From: Nocardioides sp. URHA0020
Lineage (GTDB): Bacteria; Actinomycetota; Actinomycetes; Propionibacteriales; Nocardioidaceae
Direction: 5' to 3'
Length of the DNA stretch: 64,000 nt
NCBI RefSeq assembly: GCF_000620705.1
Contig: NZ_JIAR01000033.1
Location: 168,706 to 232,705, forward strand
Shown here piece by piece: positions 50,737-60,780 of the stretch. Numbering within the stretch: the stretch's first letter is position 1; each line of letters begins with the position of its first letter. Under the pieces are notes generated by a model. The model had not been told where the DNA came from and searched no databases. It worked only from the letters and a program-made list of their open reading frames with translations. A program made the position numbers and the translations under genes.

Positions 50737-52224
50737 GTGAGCACCTCCCACGTCTTCGTCGTGCACGGCCGGATGGAGTCGGTCGTCCACGACGCCGCCG
50801 TGGTGCCGACCGACGACTCCTTCGCGGTCGAGGCGCACTGGAGCGCGGTCACCGGCTGCTCCGACCACGGCCGCCTGCGGCCATCCGGCTGGCCCGGTGC
50901 CGGGTACGGGCGCGCTCGCGACGGGCGAGCGGTGTGGTTCATCAGCGTCGGCCCCGGGCTGTCGACCGAGCAGCTGATGACGCGGGCCCGCGCCGTGGTC
51001 GAGGACGTCGTCGCCCAGGGTCTGCGCGCCGGGAACGACCGCACCTCACCGGTGCTGGCGCTGCCGGTGCTGGGACTCGAGGGCGGCGGCCACGGCCGTG
51101 ACCGTGGAGGCGTCGTCCACGAGCTGCTGCGCACCCTGCACGAGATCACGCGCTCGGCGGACCTCGACATCGCCGTCGTGACACCGGAGCGCTCCGTGCA
51201 CGCGGCCGCGCAGCACGTCCGCGGTCAGCTGCACGTCGACGTGCCGTACCTGGAGGAGGCGCGCCGCCTGGGCGAGCTCGCCCGCCGCGGTGAGCTGGCC
51301 CTCTTCCTCGGCGCGGGCGTGAGCAGGTCGGCGGGCATGCCGACGTGGCGCGAGCTGCTGCGTCAGCTGGGGCGCCGGACGGGCCAGCTCGGCGAGCACG
51401 AGACGCACACGCTCACGCCGCTCGACCAGGCGCAGCTGCTCGAGCACCGGGTCCCCGAGCTGGGCAAGCACGTCGCCGAGATCTGCTCCCAGCACGACCG
51501 CCCCTCGCTCGCCCACGCGCTGCTCGCCGGCCTCGGCTGCCGCGAGGTCGTGACCACGAACTTCGACGGGCTCTACGAGACCGCTGCGCTCGCCGACGGC
51601 CAGCCCGCCGTCGCCGTCCTGCCGTGGGAGTCACCGGTGGGTGCGCCGGCCTGGGTGCTGAAGATGCACGGCGACGTGCGGCACCCCCGGAGCATCGTCC
51701 TGACCCGGCGTGACGTCGTCCGCTTCGACGCCCACGCCCGTCCGGCCGGCGCCCTGCTGCAGACGCTGCTGCTCACCCGCCACGTGCTGGTCGTCGGCGC
51801 CTCGATGACGGACGACAACGTCGTCCGCCTGGTGCAGGAGGCCCAGGTCTACCGCGAGCTGCACGGCGTGGACGGCTCCCTGGGCACCCTGCTCGACGTG
51901 GACGGCGACGCCGCCCGCGGGGAGCTCTGGGAGGACACGCTGCACTGGCTCACGCTGCCCGGCGAGGGGGTCGCGGAGCGGATCCGGGCCCTGGAGATCT
52001 TCCTCGACGCGATCGGCCGGTACGCCGCGGACGACGCCTCGTGGCTGCTCGACCCGCGGTTCGACGGGCTGCTGGACGAGGAGAGCCGTCGCACCGCCCG
52101 GGAGGTGTACCGGCTCCGGGCGCGGCTCCCGTCCGGCGACGCCTCCTGGCAGGCCCTGGCCAGACGGCTCGACGAGCTCGGGGCCGGGGCCCCGCCCCCC
52201 GAGTGCGAGGAGCCGCAGGGATGA
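50737..52224 (+). CDS. SIR2-family protein with macro-like N-terminal domain
   Basis: 495 residues. Residues about 1-165 look like a macro/ADP-ribose-binding-type domain (HVFVVHGRMESVVHDAAVVPTDD; VLALPVLGLEGGGHGRDRGGVVHELLRTL). From about 180 on is a SIR2 domain: LALFLGAGVSRSAGMPTWREL binds NAD, TTNFDGLYE holds the conserved Asn/Asp, and KMHGDV carries the usual catalytic His. The late LVVGASMTDDNV is the second NAD segment. SIR2 proteins of this architecture often serve as NAD-degrading effectors in anti-phage defence (as in Thoeris ThsA, where the domain order differs). That role is inferred. No partner gene of a known defence system is adjacent. GTG at 50737 has GGAG upstream. Confidence 0.82.
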   Translation: MSTSHVFVVHGRMESVVHDAAVVPTDDSFAVEAHWSAVTGCSDHGRLRPSGWPGAGYGRARDGRAVWFISVGPGLSTEQLMTRARAVVEDVVAQGLRAGNDRTSPVLALPVLGLEGGGHGRDRGGVVHELLRTLHEITRSADLDIAVVTPERSVHAAAQHVRGQLHVDVPYLEEARRLGELARRGELALFLGAGVSRSAGMPTWRELLRQLGRRTGQLGEHETHTLTPLDQAQLLEHRVPELGKHVAEICSQHDRPSLAHALLAGLGCREVVTTNFDGLYETAALADGQPAVAVLPWESPVGAPAWVLKMHGDVRHPRSIVLTRRDVVRFDAHARPAGALLQTLLLTRHVLVVGASMTDDNVVRLVQEAQVYRELHGVDGSLGTLLDVDGDAARGELWEDTLHWLTLPGEGVAERIRALEIFLDAIGRYAADDASWLLDPRFDGLLDEESRRTAREVYRLRARLPSGDASWQALARRLDELGAGAPPPECEEPQG

Positions 52225-52252
52225 CCGCGGCGCCGCGGGGAACCGAGCAGAC

Positions 52253-54172
52253 ATGGTGGGCACCGCGGAGGTCATCGGCCAGGAGGTCGACGCATGGGGC
52301 GTGCAGCACGTGTGGCTGGATGCCGACGACGAGCCACACCGCGCGGCGGCGGCCACCGTGGACCGCCTGCACGAGATCATCGGCAGCCCGCCCGAGGACC
52401 TGGAGCAGCGGGCCCCGATCGTGACGCGGCGAGGGCGCAGCCTCTCCGTCGGGCGGGTCCGCGTCACCTGCGAGGACGGCACCGAGCACGAGCTCGACGG
52501 ACGGATCCCGGACGACTTCCCCCTCGGCTACCACCGGCTGCAGGAGGACTCCGGCGCGGACCGTCGGCTGATCGTCTCGCCGGGTCGCTGCTGGCTCCCC
52601 GACCGGCCGTCGTGGGGCTGGGCCGTGCAGCTGTACGGCGCCCTGTCCGGAGCCAGCTGGGGCATCGGCGACCTCGGCGACCTGCGCACCCTGCGCTCCT
52701 GGACCGAGCAGGAGGGGGGTGGCTTCCTGCTGGTCAACCCGCTGCACGCGGTGGCGCCGAGTGCTCCGCTGGAGCCCAGCCCCTACCTGCCGGCCACCCG
52801 CCGCTTCCGCAACCCGCTCTACCTGCGGGTCCCGGACGTGCCCGGCCATCGTGCCGACGACGTCGACGCCCAGCAGGTCCACGACCTCAACGAGCGGTCG
52901 CGCATCGAGCGCGACGCGGTCTGGGAGGTCAAGCTTGCCGCACTGCGCGCCGCCTTCGAGCGCCGTACGGCCTGCCACGACGACGACTTCATCTCCTGGC
53001 GCGCGGCCCAGGGCCAGGCGCTGGAGGAGTTCGCGACCTGGTGCGCGCTGGCGGAGCACCACGGGCCTGACTGGCACCGGTGGCCGGCCGAGCTCCGGCG
53101 TCCCGGCTCGGCGGCGATCGACGCGTTCCGCCGGGAGCACGAGCAGGAGGTCGGCTTCCACGCGTGGCTCCAGTGGCAGGTCGACGTGCAGCTCCGGGAG
53201 GCCACCGGAGACCTGACGGTGATCCAGGACCTGCCGATCGGCGTCTCGGGGGGCGGCGCCGACGCATGGGCGTGGCAGGACGTGCTCGCGCAGGGCGTGA
53301 CCGTCGGCGCCCCACCCGACGCCCTCAACTCGCTCGGCCAGGACTGGGGGTCCCCGCCGCTCGTGCCGTGGCGCCTGCAGGAGGCGGAGTACGAGCCCTT
53401 CATCGAGTCGGTGCGCCGGACCATCGCGGGCGCGGGCGGCCTGCGCATCGATCACGTGATGGGGCTCTTCCGGCTGTGGTGGATCCCCGAGGACGAGGAC
53501 GCGACGGCGGGTGCCTACGTGCGCTACCCGAGCGACGACCTGCTCGACATCGTGGCCCTGGAGTCGCACCGAGCGCACGCCGTCGTGGTGGGAGAGGACC
53601 TCGGCACCGTGGAGCCGGGGGTCCCGCAGGCGCTGGCCGAGCGGAGCATCCTCTCCTACAAGGTGCTGTGGTTCGAGGACGACGACCCGGCCGAGTGGCC
53701 GGCTGCCGCGCTCGGCACCGTTACGACCCACGACCTCCCCACCGTGGCGGGGCTGTGGACCGGCTCCGACGCGATCGACCAGCTGGCGGCGACCGACATG
53801 GCACCCGACGACGTCCACGACGGACGTCGCGAGCTGCTGTCGCGGCTGCGCCGGGACGGTCTGACGTCGGACGCCTCACCGGCCGCGGCCGTCGAGGCGG
53901 CGTACCGCCAACTGGCGCGGGCCCCCTCGATGCTGCTCTCGCTGTCCCTGGAGGACGCCGTGCTGGAGGAGCGTCGTCCCAACGTCCCGGGCAGCCTCGA
54001 GCGGGACAACTGGAGCATCCCGCTCCCGGTGCGCGTCGACGCCCTCGGTGAGTCTCCCGAGGTCGGCCGGCTGGTCCGGCTGATGGCGGAGCGCCGCTCG
54101 CACGCACCCGACGACGCCCCCGACGACGCGTCGGCCGAGCCCGGGTCGGTCAGGACGTCCGGTACGCCGTGA
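52253..54172 (+). CDS. malQ: 4-alpha-glucanotransferase
   Basis: 639 residues of glycoside hydrolase family 77. The TIM-barrel motifs are SWGIGDLGDLRTL, VNPLHAVAPSAPLEPSPYLP, VIQDLPIGVSGGGADAWAW, GGLRIDHVMGLFRLWWIP (nucleophile Asp), VVVGEDLGTVEPGV (acid/base Glu) and VTTHDLPTVAG. An N-terminal extension of about 120 residues, usual in actinobacterial MalQ, precedes the barrel. The enzyme rearranges maltodextrins. The ATG at 52253 lies 28 bases after the SIR2 stop. The 3' end overlaps the convergent winged-helix gene by 23 bases. Confidence 0.93.
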   Translation: MVGTAEVIGQEVDAWGVQHVWLDADDEPHRAAAATVDRLHEIIGSPPEDLEQRAPIVTRRGRSLSVGRVRVTCEDGTEHELDGRIPDDFPLGYHRLQEDSGADRRLIVSPGRCWLPDRPSWGWAVQLYGALSGASWGIGDLGDLRTLRSWTEQEGGGFLLVNPLHAVAPSAPLEPSPYLPATRRFRNPLYLRVPDVPGHRADDVDAQQVHDLNERSRIERDAVWEVKLAALRAAFERRTACHDDDFISWRAAQGQALEEFATWCALAEHHGPDWHRWPAELRRPGSAAIDAFRREHEQEVGFHAWLQWQVDVQLREATGDLTVIQDLPIGVSGGGADAWAWQDVLAQGVTVGAPPDALNSLGQDWGSPPLVPWRLQEAEYEPFIESVRRTIAGAGGLRIDHVMGLFRLWWIPEDEDATAGAYVRYPSDDLLDIVALESHRAHAVVVGEDLGTVEPGVPQALAERSILSYKVLWFEDDDPAEWPAAALGTVTTHDLPTVAGLWTGSDAIDQLAATDMAPDDVHDGRRELLSRLRRDGLTSDASPAAAVEAAYRQLARAPSMLLSLSLEDAVLEERRPNVPGSLERDNWSIPLPVRVDALGESPEVGRLVRLMAERRSHAPDDAPDDASAEPGSVRTSGTP

Positions 54173-54515
54173 GCGCCTGCCCCATCACGCCCGGGGCGAG
54201 CCGGACGGTCGAGGTGCCCGGCTCGATGACCGCCAGCCGGTCCTGGACCTGCTGCATGTGGGCCTGCAGGTCCCGGACACCGTCGGACCACAGGCTCGCG
54301 CCCTCGTCGGTGAGCTCGAAGGTCCAGCCCTCGTAGATCCGCACCAGACCGGCGCCCGTCAACTTGCCGAGGGCCGGCTCCACCTCGTCCTCGAGCAGCA
54401 CGGCGTGGTTGATCCAGTCCCCTGCCCCGATCATCTCGAGCAGGGAGCACGGCCGGCCGTAGACCGCGATCGCCGCGAACACCCACGCGTCGGCGAACTC
54501 CCAGGAAACACTCAC
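54150..54515 (-). CDS. Small winged-helix-like protein
   Basis: 121 residues from a GTG with AGAGG eight bases upstream. WEFADAWVFAAIAVYGRPCSLLEMIGAGDWINHAVLLEDEVEPALGKLTGAGLVRIYEGWTFELTDEGASLW reads, over its successive helices, like a winged-helix DNA-binding fold (helices, recognition helix, beta-wing). The last third is a helical tail suited to dimerisation. It looks like a regulator of the PadR/MarR type but lacks a confident family assignment. It overlaps malQ convergently. Confidence 0.65.
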   Translation of the reverse strand: MSVSWEFADAWVFAAIAVYGRPCSLLEMIGAGDWINHAVLLEDEVEPALGKLTGAGLVRIYEGWTFELTDEGASLWSDGVRDLQAHMQQVQDRLAVIEPGTSTVRLAPGVMGQALTAYRTS

Positions 54516-54690
54516 GTCGTACACCTCTAAGCGGAACGAAAACGGCGGGTTTGGCTGTCGGCGGTCATCGTGGGGAACGGTCCAGAAAGAGCCTCTGCCC
54601 TGGGGCAAACGCCGCCAGCCGAGTCGTTGACAGTCGTCGGCGTGCGGGCTCCGCGGGCCTTCTTGCGGAGTGCTTGCGGACCGGCAAGCG

Positions 54691-55205
54691 TCACGAGGTC
54701 ACATCCCGAGCCACAGCAGCGAGGAGTGCCTCGCCGATCTGGTGGCCGCGTCATAGGCGATGGCGTACCTCCCAGCGACGCTGGTGAGCAACGGCATCTG
54801 TGCGAGCCGATCTTCGGCCTGACTCATGAAGGAGGCGGCGCGCGATGCGTCAACCGGCGCAGCGTCGACCCGACGCGCCTCGACCAGCGCGGGGACGGTC
54901 GCCTGCGGGACCGCGGTCAGCGCAGAGATGGCCACGAGGACTCCCCCATGACGCGAACGATCGGACTGGAGCACACCGCGTCCAGGAAGCCTGGAGTCTG
55001 CCATGAACTCCGCACGCGTGAGGATCCGCCGCAGGGGGCGATCAGCGGACTGACCGGATTGCCGCGGATGAGGCGGGTGCGGCGTACCTGGCGTTCGGTC
55101 ACGATGCCTGCCGACGTGAGCCGAGCTACTTCGCGGTGCGCGGTCGGGTGAGCCAGGTCGGCGCGCTCGGCGAGAGCGGCGAGACTGAGCTCATCGTCGG
55201 CCAGG
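54691..55205 (-). pseudogene. Decayed HTH-regulator / HEPN-like locus
   Basis: Reading leftward, one frame begins without a start codon inside the neighbouring gene and encodes a helix-turn-helix (ELSLAALAERADLAHPTAH, EVARLTSAGIVTERQV, RTRLIRGNPVSPLIAP). At a run of C at about 55035 the similarity shifts frame to PLRRILTRAEFMADSRLP. It then continues into a HEPN-like helical sequence (RVDAAPVDASRAASFMSQAE, YAIAYDAA). A second shift near 54750 leads to HQIGEALLAAVARDVTS and a stop. The nucleotidyltransferase part that usually follows such an HTH is missing. I read this as the remnant of an HTH/nucleotidyltransferase plus HEPN locus. The 175 bases downstream (54516-54690) hold no gene I can support. 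Confidence 0.5.
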
Positions 55206-55206
55206 G

Positions 55207-56085
55207 TCAGGTGACTTCTGCATTGGTGGGAGCGTCTGCGGCGGTCCAGCTGGCGAGCAGGCGAAGTGCGTCGCTGGTGGGGGATCCGGGCTCGGCGGAG
55301 AATGCGATGAGCTGCAGACCGCGTTCCGCACTGATGTCGAGCGCCTCGAACGAGAGGTCAAGATCGCCGACCACGGGATGTGTGACGTCCTTGGTGCCAG
55401 TGCGGTGCTCGCGTACATCGTGTGACGCCCAGAGAGTGCGGAACGGTTCGCTGCGGGTGGCGAGCTCGCCGACGAGGTCGGTGAGGCTGCGGTCGCGGGG
55501 CGTTCGCCCGGCCTCGCTGCGAAGGAGCGCGACGATCTGCTGGGCTGAGTCGTCCCAGTGGCGGTAGAACCGGTGCGCACGGGGGTCGAGGAAGAGGTAG
55601 CGCGCGAAGTTCGCGGGCGTGCGGTGGTCCTCGAGCATCTCCGCGAACAGCGCACGACCGAGCGCGTTGATCCCGATGACGTCGAGGCGTCCGTTCTGCA
55701 CGACCGCCGGCACGCCATGCATGGCGTCGAGCAGCTGCTGCATCCCAGGGCGCAGGGTCTGGGTGCGGCTGCGCGGCTTGCGTCGGCTGGGTGCTCTGCC
55801 GTCGTTCGCGGCGCGCACAAGGTCGTGCAGGTGATTGAGCTCGGCGTCGTCGAGCTGAAGAGCCCTGGCGATACCATCGAGCACGGCGTCGGAGACCCCG
55901 GTGGCGTTGCCGCGCTCGAGGCGGATGTAGTACTCGACGCTCATGCCGGCGACGAGTGCGACCTCCTCGCGGCGCAACCCGGCGACGCGTCGCCGGCCGC
56001 CGAAGTCAGGCAGGCCGACGTCGGCGGGAGTGAGCCTGGCGCGTCTGCTGGTCAGGAACTCACGGATGTCGTTCCGGATGTCCAT
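55207..56085 (-). CDS. XRE-family regulator with MmyB-like ligand domain
   Basis: 292 residues. The N-terminal helix-turn-helix (about 5-75) includes FGGRRRVAGLRREEVALVAGMSVEYYIRLERGNATGVSDAVLDGIARAL across its helices, with the RVxGLRREEVA pattern typical of this group. The C-terminal MmyB-type PAS-like domain (about 105-275; GVPAVVQNGRLDVIGINALGRALF, NFARYLFLDPRAHRFYRHW) binds fatty-acid-like ligands in known structures. It is divergent from a short-chain dehydrogenase gene and probably controls that oxidoreductase cluster. Start at 56085 is the ATG before the HTH; upstream frame residues are not family-like. Confidence 0.9.
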   Translation of the reverse strand: MDIRNDIREFLTSRRARLTPADVGLPDFGGRRRVAGLRREEVALVAGMSVEYYIRLERGNATGVSDAVLDGIARALQLDDAELNHLHDLVRAANDGRAPSRRKPRSRTQTLRPGMQQLLDAMHGVPAVVQNGRLDVIGINALGRALFAEMLEDHRTPANFARYLFLDPRAHRFYRHWDDSAQQIVALLRSEAGRTPRDRSLTDLVGELATRSEPFRTLWASHDVREHRTGTKDVTHPVVGDLDLSFEALDISAERGLQLIAFSAEPGSPTSDALRLLASWTAADAPTNAEVT

Positions 56086-56174
56086 GGACTCGACAGTAGG
56101 CCAGAGATCGATCCGCTGGGAGGTACCGCCAGTGACCCTATGAGCCGGGACTCCCTCAGCCCCTGCGGGCGACG

Positions 56175-56222
56175 TTGACTGGGTGCATTCGTCCACGACC
56201 GCTCGCCCCGTCGGGCGAGCGG
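56175..56222 (+). promoter_or_regulatory. Promoter region with perfect 24-base hairpin
   Basis: TTGACT at 56175-56180 could be a -35 element; the -10 position 17 bases on (ACCGCT) is weak and runs into a perfect hairpin: CCGCTCGCCC (56199-56208), loop CGTC, GGGCGAGCGG (56213-56222). As DNA it is a palindromic operator candidate for the divergent MmyB-type regulator; as RNA it would be a leader stem before the SDR start at 56244. Confidence 0.45.
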
Positions 56223-56243
56223 ATGAGAAGGGAAGCATCCTCC

Positions 56244-57086
56244 ATGACTGACACCAAGGTCTGGTTCATCACCGGCGCGAGCCGCGGCATGGGCATCGAC
56301 ATCGCACAGGCCGCGCTCGCCGCGGGCCACTTCGTCGTAGCGACCGGCCGCGACCCGCAACGTGTCATCGACGCCGTCGGCGCCCACGACAACCTGCTGG
56401 CCCTCGCCCTCGACGTGACCGACCCCGCCGCGGCCGAGTCAGCGGCAGCTGCGGCCGTCGAGCGGTTCGGGCGCATCGACGTGCTCGTCAACAACGCCGG
56501 CAACTTCTACGCCGGGTTCTTCGAGACCCTCAGCGCCGACCAGGTGCGCGCCCAGATGGAGACCAACTTCTTCGGCCCCCTGAACGTCACCCGGGTGATC
56601 CTGCCCCTCCTGCGCCGCCAGCGGTCGGGCCAGATCATCACCGTCACCTCGACCGCCGGCTTCGTCGGTGGCGGCTTCACCTCGGCCTACGCCGCGTCGA
56701 AGCATGCCCTGGAGGGATGGATGGAGTCACTCGCCCCAGAGGTCGCACCGTTCGGCGTCGAGACCATGTCGGTCGAGCCCGGCTTCTTCCGCACCGAGCT
56801 GCTCGTCGAGGGCTCCTCCACCCTGTGGCCCGAGGTCGACATCGACGACTACGCCGACCAGACGAAGCAGACGATCGAAGCGTGGCGCCAGATGCACGGC
56901 ACCCAGGCGGGCGACCCCGCCAAGCTCGGCGCAGCCCTGGTCACGCTGTCGGACAGCGGCGCACTTCCGGGCCGATTCATCGCCGGAGCAGACGCGATGG
57001 GCGGCATCGAGGAGAAGCAGGCCACCGTGCAGCAGCAGATCGACGCCCACCGCGAGCTCTCCGCCTCGCTGTCGTACGACGCCTGA
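56244..57086 (+). CDS. Short-chain dehydrogenase/reductase (SDR)
   Basis: 280 residues of classical SDR. The nucleotide-binding motif is WFITGASRGMGIDIA, then VLVNNAGNFYAG, the catalytic Ser region (VTSTAGFVGG) and Tyr-x3-Lys (AYAASKHALEGWM). The PGFFRTEL loop and the C-terminal stretch match oxidoreductases acting on small carbonyl compounds. It opens a four-gene oxidoreductase cluster on the plus strand. The ATG at 56244 gives the conventional N-terminus; an ATG seven codons upstream is possible. Confidence 0.93.
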   Translation: MTDTKVWFITGASRGMGIDIAQAALAAGHFVVATGRDPQRVIDAVGAHDNLLALALDVTDPAAAESAAAAAVERFGRIDVLVNNAGNFYAGFFETLSADQVRAQMETNFFGPLNVTRVILPLLRRQRSGQIITVTSTAGFVGGGFTSAYAASKHALEGWMESLAPEVAPFGVETMSVEPGFFRTELLVEGSSTLWPEVDIDDYADQTKQTIEAWRQMHGTQAGDPAKLGAALVTLSDSGALPGRFIAGADAMGGIEEKQATVQQQIDAHRELSASLSYDA

Positions 57087-57130
57087 TCGTCGAGCCCACC
57101 CCAGCGTCGAACTCTCCTGATCGGACACCC

Positions 57131-57904
57131 ATGACCTCTCGACTGACCTCTCCACCGGCCTCTCCACTGGGCATCATCGGAGCCGGCGCGATCGGTGCGA
57201 CGATCGCGCGACTCGCCGTCGCCGCCGGACTCGACATCGTCATCGGCAACTCCCGCGGCCCCGAGACCCTCGCCGAGCTCGTCAACGAGCTCGGCCCGCG
57301 CGCCCGCGCCGCTACCTCGCACGAGGTTGCACGCGAGGCTGGCATCGTCATCGCCGCGATCCCGCTCATCGCCTACACCGACCTGCCGGCGAGCGAGCTG
57401 GCGGGCAAGGTCGTGCTCGACACGACCAACTACTACCCCCAGCGCGACGGGCGGATCCGGGCCCTCGACGACCAGGAGTCCACCGCGAGTGAGCTCGTGC
57501 AGGGGCACCTCGCCGATTCCTTCGTCGTGAAGGCGTTCAACAACATCACCTTCGCGAGCCTGGGCAACGGCTGCCGCCCCACCGGTTCATCGGAGCGCAG
57601 CACCCTGCCGATCGCCGGCGACGATGCAGACGCCAAGCAGCACGCCAGCGCCCTGCTCGACACGCTTGGCTACGACGCACTCGACATCGGCCCGCTCAGC
57701 CAGGGGTGGCGCAGCGAGCCGGGCACACCCGCCTACTGCGACCCGTACATGCCGGCGTGGCCGGCCGGGTCCCTCTCGACCGACGAGCTCGTCGCATGGC
57801 TGCTGTCGGCCCCGGTGATCCCGGTGTCGGTTGAGCAGGCACGGACGCTCATCGCTTCGGCCGTGCGCGGGCCTGCCGGCGGGTACTTCCCCGAGACCTC
57901 CTGA
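57131..57904 (+). CDS. NAD(P)-binding F420-type reductase-like protein
   Basis: 257 residues. The Rossmann motif GIIGAGAIGATIARLAVAAG is followed by DIVIGNSRGPETLAEL, a pattern of the NADP/F420 oxidoreductase (Fno-like) domain, and VVLDTTNYYPQRDG and VKAFNNITFASLG agree. Proteins of this type transfer hydride between NADP and F420 or act as small reductases; which applies is open. It lies 44 bases after the first SDR and 38 bases before the next, consistent with one operon. Confidence 0.87.
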   Translation: MTSRLTSPPASPLGIIGAGAIGATIARLAVAAGLDIVIGNSRGPETLAELVNELGPRARAATSHEVAREAGIVIAAIPLIAYTDLPASELAGKVVLDTTNYYPQRDGRIRALDDQESTASELVQGHLADSFVVKAFNNITFASLGNGCRPTGSSERSTLPIAGDDADAKQHASALLDTLGYDALDIGPLSQGWRSEPGTPAYCDPYMPAWPAGSLSTDELVAWLLSAPVIPVSVEQARTLIASAVRGPAGGYFPETS

Positions 57905-57942
57905 CCGAGACGCCGACCCCATACGCACCACGAGAGGAAGCC

Positions 57943-59719
<1,777 letters not shown>

Positions 59720-59865
59720 CTACCCCAGGTGCCCGAGTCCAGGCCTGGGAGATGTCGTCGACGTTGAGACGTCACACGTGTCCTCGGTACTACTGGAGAG
59801 GTGAGTGTCGCCGCAGCCCTTGAGGACGACAACGGAACAGTCTGGAGGTCGGAGAATCGACCGGA

Positions 59866-59962
59866 TCTGCCGCAGATAGCGTGCGCTGCGGCCATCCGGT
59901 CATGCCGCGTAGCGTGCGCTCGGAGACGCACGCTCATGCCGCGTAGTGCCCGTTGTGCTTGG
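59866..59962. repeat. Cassette-region repeat 1
   Basis: This copy holds one full 34-base unit at 59901-59934: CATGCCGCGT, then AGCGTGCG, loop CTCGGAGA and CGCACGCT, which folds into an 8-bp stem. A partial second unit follows. It is preceded by CATCCGGT. The remaining sequence between the aldo/keto reductase and the next gene (59720-59865) contains no gene I can support. Confidence 0.8.
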
Positions 59963-59993
59963 CCGATTCACACCGCGAGTCGGCCAGAGCCCG

Positions 59994-60049
59994 TATCTTC
60001 TGCTCGTGCGTACCGCCTGCTCCCATCTACCGCTAGGCCCGTGGAACTG
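59994..60049 (+). promoter_or_regulatory. Leaderless promoter and 14-codon leader ORF
   Basis: TATCTT at 59994-59999 is followed by six bases and GTG at 60006. From this GTG a 14-codon ORF runs to a TGA at 60048-60050, whose last base is the A of the ATG of the next gene. A leaderless leader peptide therefore probably delivers ribosomes to the main gene. Confidence 0.55.
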
Positions 60050-60640
60050 ATGACGGTCGGCGTCCAACACGCGCGGCGGACGCGGATCTCACTGGCAACG
60101 CTTGTACTGATAACCCTCAGCGGTGCTTCCGCGCTTGCCATCGGCATGGCAGCCCGGGACCGGAACGGCACGGCGTTCGCAGACTCGGGACCGCAAGCGG
60201 CAGGCGTTCTGGGGCTCCGGGACGTCAAGATCGGTGACGAAGTCCTGTTCGCGCTGCCGGCATTCGACAACAACACCGACAAGTCACTCACCGTCCAGTC
60301 GGTACACGTCAACAGAGTTCCCGCCGGGTTCAAGATCCTGGGCTATCGAACTCTCTCCTACGCAGAGACCGACGGCATGATGCTGAGCTGGGACAGCCGC
60401 ACCTCCGGCAACCCTGCAGCCATCACCATGAGCGAGAGGTGGACGGGTGAGCTCACGGTGCCCCCGCACTCGGCCGGGAAGCGGTACGCACTCGTGCACG
60501 CCCGCATAACCAAGGCGCCCCTCGGATCCCTAACAGGAGTCGAGATCGACTACACGCAAAGCGACAAGACCTACCGCCAACACATGAGCGGCGAGTGGCA
60601 GGTCGAGATGATGGGCACGCCACGCGGATCTGGTGGGTAG
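60050..60640 (+). CDS. Membrane-anchored extracytoplasmic protein, unknown function
   Basis: 196 residues. A basic start (QHARRTRISL) precedes one hydrophobic helix (ATLVLITLSGASALAIGMA), and the rest is soluble and beta-rich (DEVLFALPAFDNNTDKSLTVQSVHVNRVP), ending GEWQVEMMG. It is presumably anchored by its N-terminus and faces outward. I do not recognise the family. It is the first small gene after the repeat family begins, with less biased third positions than the genes to its left, suggesting transfer. A GTG three codons earlier is an alternative start. Confidence 0.7.
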   Translation: MTVGVQHARRTRISLATLVLITLSGASALAIGMAARDRNGTAFADSGPQAAGVLGLRDVKIGDEVLFALPAFDNNTDKSLTVQSVHVNRVPAGFKILGYRTLSYAETDGMMLSWDSRTSGNPAAITMSERWTGELTVPPHSAGKRYALVHARITKAPLGSLTGVEIDYTQSDKTYRQHMSGEWQVEMMGTPRGSGG

Positions 60641-60655
60641 TTCACGAAACCTACT

Positions 60656-60740
60656 AATGCGCACGCGCCAGAACATCCGCTCCTGCCGCGTTCCGCTCGC
60701 TCCTGCCGATGAGCGGTCGATGCCCTCTGGGCGCGAGCGA
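60656..60740. repeat. Cassette-region repeat 2
   Basis: A diverged copy. It keeps the outer ends CATCCGCTCCTGCCGCG and GCTCCTGCCGATGAGCGGTCG, which are imperfectly inverted (CCGCTC against GAGCGG), but lacks the 34-base hairpin unit. Confidence 0.65.
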
Positions 60741-60780
60741 AGGGACCTCAGCATGGCCCCGGCGGTGTCATACTCCGCGC

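Noticed and set aside
54570..55151. A 193-codon plus-strand frame in the 54.5-55.2 kb gap
   Set aside because: Its sequence has no family-like pattern, and the minus strand holds recognisable HTH and HEPN-like segments broken by frameshifts, so the plus frame is a shadow.
59801..60049. N-terminal extension of the gene at 60050 back to 59801
   Set aside because: The added residues are encoded by repeat 1 and are not protein-like; a leaderless promoter at 59994 explains a later start.
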